A stretch of DNA of 64,000 nucleotides from Methylobacillus methanolivorans (lineage in GTDB: Bacteria; Pseudomonadota; Gammaproteobacteria; Burkholderiales; Methylophilaceae). Positions 62,802 to 64,000 of this stretch are shown here, in pieces (within the stretch, counting starts at the first letter, position 1; each line of letters opens with the position of its first letter). The stretch covers positions 1-64,000 of the forward strand of contig NZ_JAJAVF010000004.1 of the NCBI RefSeq assembly GCF_020531845.1, given 5' to 3'. The position numbers and the translations under genes are program-made. The notes below the pieces were generated by a model. It was not told the DNA's origin. It did not search any database and worked only from the letters and a program-made list of their open reading frames with translations.

Positions 62802-63152
62802 ATGGAAAACCAGTGGAGTGTCTATCGCGTATCTCCTATCGACCACGGTTGGCACTATCTCAAGACGGTAAACGAAACCGCACGCCTATTGGGTGGGAAT
62901 TGGGCAGAAGCAGAAGCGAATGGTCTAGTCGCAGATCACCCGAGGGTTGAGGTATTTCTAGCAGCCTACCGTTTTGCTCGCGAGGCAGCGATTGCTCACG
63001 GCTATGACAATATCAACCGCAATCAACCCGTTGTATTCTGGTTACCAGACAGTACTATTTTCAACTATGGATTTGTATTCAAGTCAGATAATGGCGGGAT
63101 CACTTATGTAATTTCACCCAAACCCCTACCTTGGCTAAATCAAATGAGTTGA
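62802..63152 (+). CDS. Hypothetical protein, 116 residues
   Basis: Not recognised. Soluble, with many aromatic residues (MENQWSVYRVSPIDHGWHYLKTVNETARLL; later FNYGFVFKSDNGGITYVISPKPLPWL). An excellent ribosome site AAGGAG precedes the ATG and an inverted repeat follows the stop, so it looks like a genuine single gene. TCCTACA occurs 75 bp upstream, but the other parts of the shared element are not in register. Confidence 0.65.
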   Translation: MENQWSVYRVSPIDHGWHYLKTVNETARLLGGNWAEAEANGLVADHPRVEVFLAAYRFAREAAIAHGYDNINRNQPVVFWLPDSTIFNYGFVFKSDNGGITYVISPKPLPWLNQMS

Positions 63153-63157
63153 AAGCA

Positions 63158-63184
63158 ATCAGGCTAATCATTGATTAGCCTGAT
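63158..63184. repeat. Perfect inverted repeat after the hypothetical gene
   Basis: ATCAGGCTAATCA-T-TGATTAGCCTGAT, 13-bp arms with one central base, between two converging genes. There is no T run on either side, so it is only a possible terminator; it could bind a protein. Confidence 0.6.
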
Positions 63185-63215
63185 GGTTGACGATCATATA
63201 AAAATACTTTATAGA

Positions 63216-64000
63216 TCAAACATCTAGGTTACTTACCCCCAGAGCATTGCCTTCAATAAAGGCACGGCGCGGTTCTACCTGATCACCCATCAATGTAGTG
63301 AAGATTTCATCAGCCGCAATGGCGTCGTCAATCTGCACCTTGAGTAGGCGGCGCACAGTGGGATCCATGGTGGTTTCCCAGAGTTGCTCAGGGTTCATTT
63401 CACCCAGGCCTTTATAGCGCTGGATATTGAGACCGTGCTTGGCTTCGCCCATCAGCCAATCTAAAGCAGCCTTGAAGCTGGTGATTGGTTGTTGTTTTTC
63501 ACCACGCTTGATAGTGGCACCCTCACCTACCAAGCCTTGCAAGGTTTGTGATGTGGTGAGGATTTGCTGGTAATCACCACTACTGATGAAATCGCTATCA
63601 ATCACGCTGGCTTGCAGGTTGCCGTGAACATACTTGTTGATTGCGAGGCGATAGTTGCCACTTTCCTGGTTTTGCGTCACCAATACTTCGCTACCTGTAT
63701 GGCCCAACAATGGACGAAGTTTTGCGGCTGTTGCTTCAGCCTGGGCCTCACTATCGAGTTCAAGCTTGCCCAGCTCAAGCAATGCGCGCAGGATGCTTTC
63801 GTCATACAGTGGGCTTAAGCGACGAATGATAGCCTCAGTTAGTACCATTTGCTTGGCAATCGCTGCCAATGCTTCGCCGCTGATGGTTTCACCATCTGTT
63901 TGCTTGAGTAATTCCGCACCTTTGAGTGCAGATTGCAGCAGGTATTGATCCAGTTCCTGCTCATCCTTGAGATAACGCTCATCACGTCCCTGCTTGACCT
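63216..64000 (-). CDS. gyrB: DNA gyrase subunit B, C-terminal part (runs off the window)
   Basis: Partial: the frame stays open to base 64000, giving about 260 residues. Recognisable are [23 protein letters not shown] at the window edge and the GyrB C-terminus with [21 protein letters not shown] and the end [17 protein letters not shown]. The presence of an insert between these (about 170 residues, including [20 protein letters not shown]) is the Gram-negative GyrB form, arguing against ParE. The 5' end is to the right of the window. Confidence 0.95.
   Translation of the reverse strand, partial: VKQGRDERYLKDEQELDQYLLQSALKGAELLKQTDGETISGEALAAIAKQMVLTEAIIRRLSPLYDESILRALLELGKLELDSEAQAEATAAKLRPLLGHTGSEVLVTQNQESGNYRLAINKYVHGNLQASVIDSDFISSGDYQQILTTSQTLQGLVGEGATIKRGEKQQPITSFKAALDWLMGEAKHGLNIQRYKGLGEMNPEQLWETTMDPTVRRLLKVQIDDAIAADEIFTTLMGDQVEPRRAFIEGNALGVSNLDV

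Noticed and set aside
1..64000. CRISPR arrays, insertion sequences, prophage and restriction systems
   Set aside because: Looked for regularly spaced repeats, transposase, integrase, phage structural and nuclease genes; none seen.

Overview
The window reads as ordinary chromosome of a betaproteobacterium, most likely an obligate methylotroph of the family Methylophilaceae (a Methylobacillus-like organism). This is inferred from betaproteobacterial gene order (spoT-rpoZ-gmk, cutA-dsbD-tlpA-aroQ-accBC-prmA, rpsI/rplM next to argC and a bactofilin), from an isolated pqqA gene (the precursor of PQQ, cofactor of methanol dehydrogenase), and from the housekeeping proteins themselves. I see no prophage, transposase, CRISPR array or conjugative element. 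Nearly all of the first 44 kb is core genome; the accessory-looking part is 45-63 kb.

Layout. 1-300: three tandem sigma70 promoters on the minus strand with identical spacing and GC-rich discriminators, probably the promoters of an rRNA operon lying beyond the left edge. 0.3-5.4 kb: tyrS(-), then M23 endopeptidase, anmK and gltA(+). 5.4-18.4 kb, all minus strand: yicC, DUF475 membrane protein, gmk, rpoZ, spoT, ridA, recG, ubiC, ubiA, rplM-rpsI, argC, a DUF6776-type protein, bactofilin and erpA. 18.5-25 kb (+): Ser/Thr kinase and PP2C phosphatase pair, rph, XTP/dITP pyrophosphatase, a small conserved protein, hemW and a diguanylate cyclase. 25-32.3 kb: argH(-) divergent from a LytS/LytR-type two-component system followed by hemC-hemD-hemX-hemY, the order known from the Pseudomonas algZ-algR locus. 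32.4-41.4 kb: a ferredoxin-type reductase and fxsA(-), then a long plus-strand run cutA-dsbD-tlpA-aroQ-accB-accC-prmA-zinc-ribbon protein, then pqqA.

41.4-64 kb: oxyR divergent from an HPP/CBS membrane protein; a mechanosensitive channel; an iron-uptake module (ECF sigma factor, FecR-type anti-sigma factor, STN-containing TonB receptor) with a Fur-like box; very small membrane or amphipathic proteins missed by ordinary length cut-offs (25, 48, 24 and 32 residues), HU, a BON protein, methionine-sulfoxide reductase, malate:quinone oxidoreductase, an alpha/beta hydrolase, tRNA-Glu, dinB, LysR plus DUF2798, an SRPBCC protein, an exported family 2 glycoside hydrolase, a SulP transporter, an orphan gene and the 3' part of gyrB.

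The observation I consider most novel is a shared upstream element, TCCTACA-N6-TCAG-N9-GAT, found 86-99 bp before the start codons of three tiny or stress-type genes (49374, 53558, 53978). It suggests a small co-regulated set. Second is a pair of paralogous micro-proteins (49374 and 58670). hemW lacks any standard start codon that keeps its first cluster cysteine.
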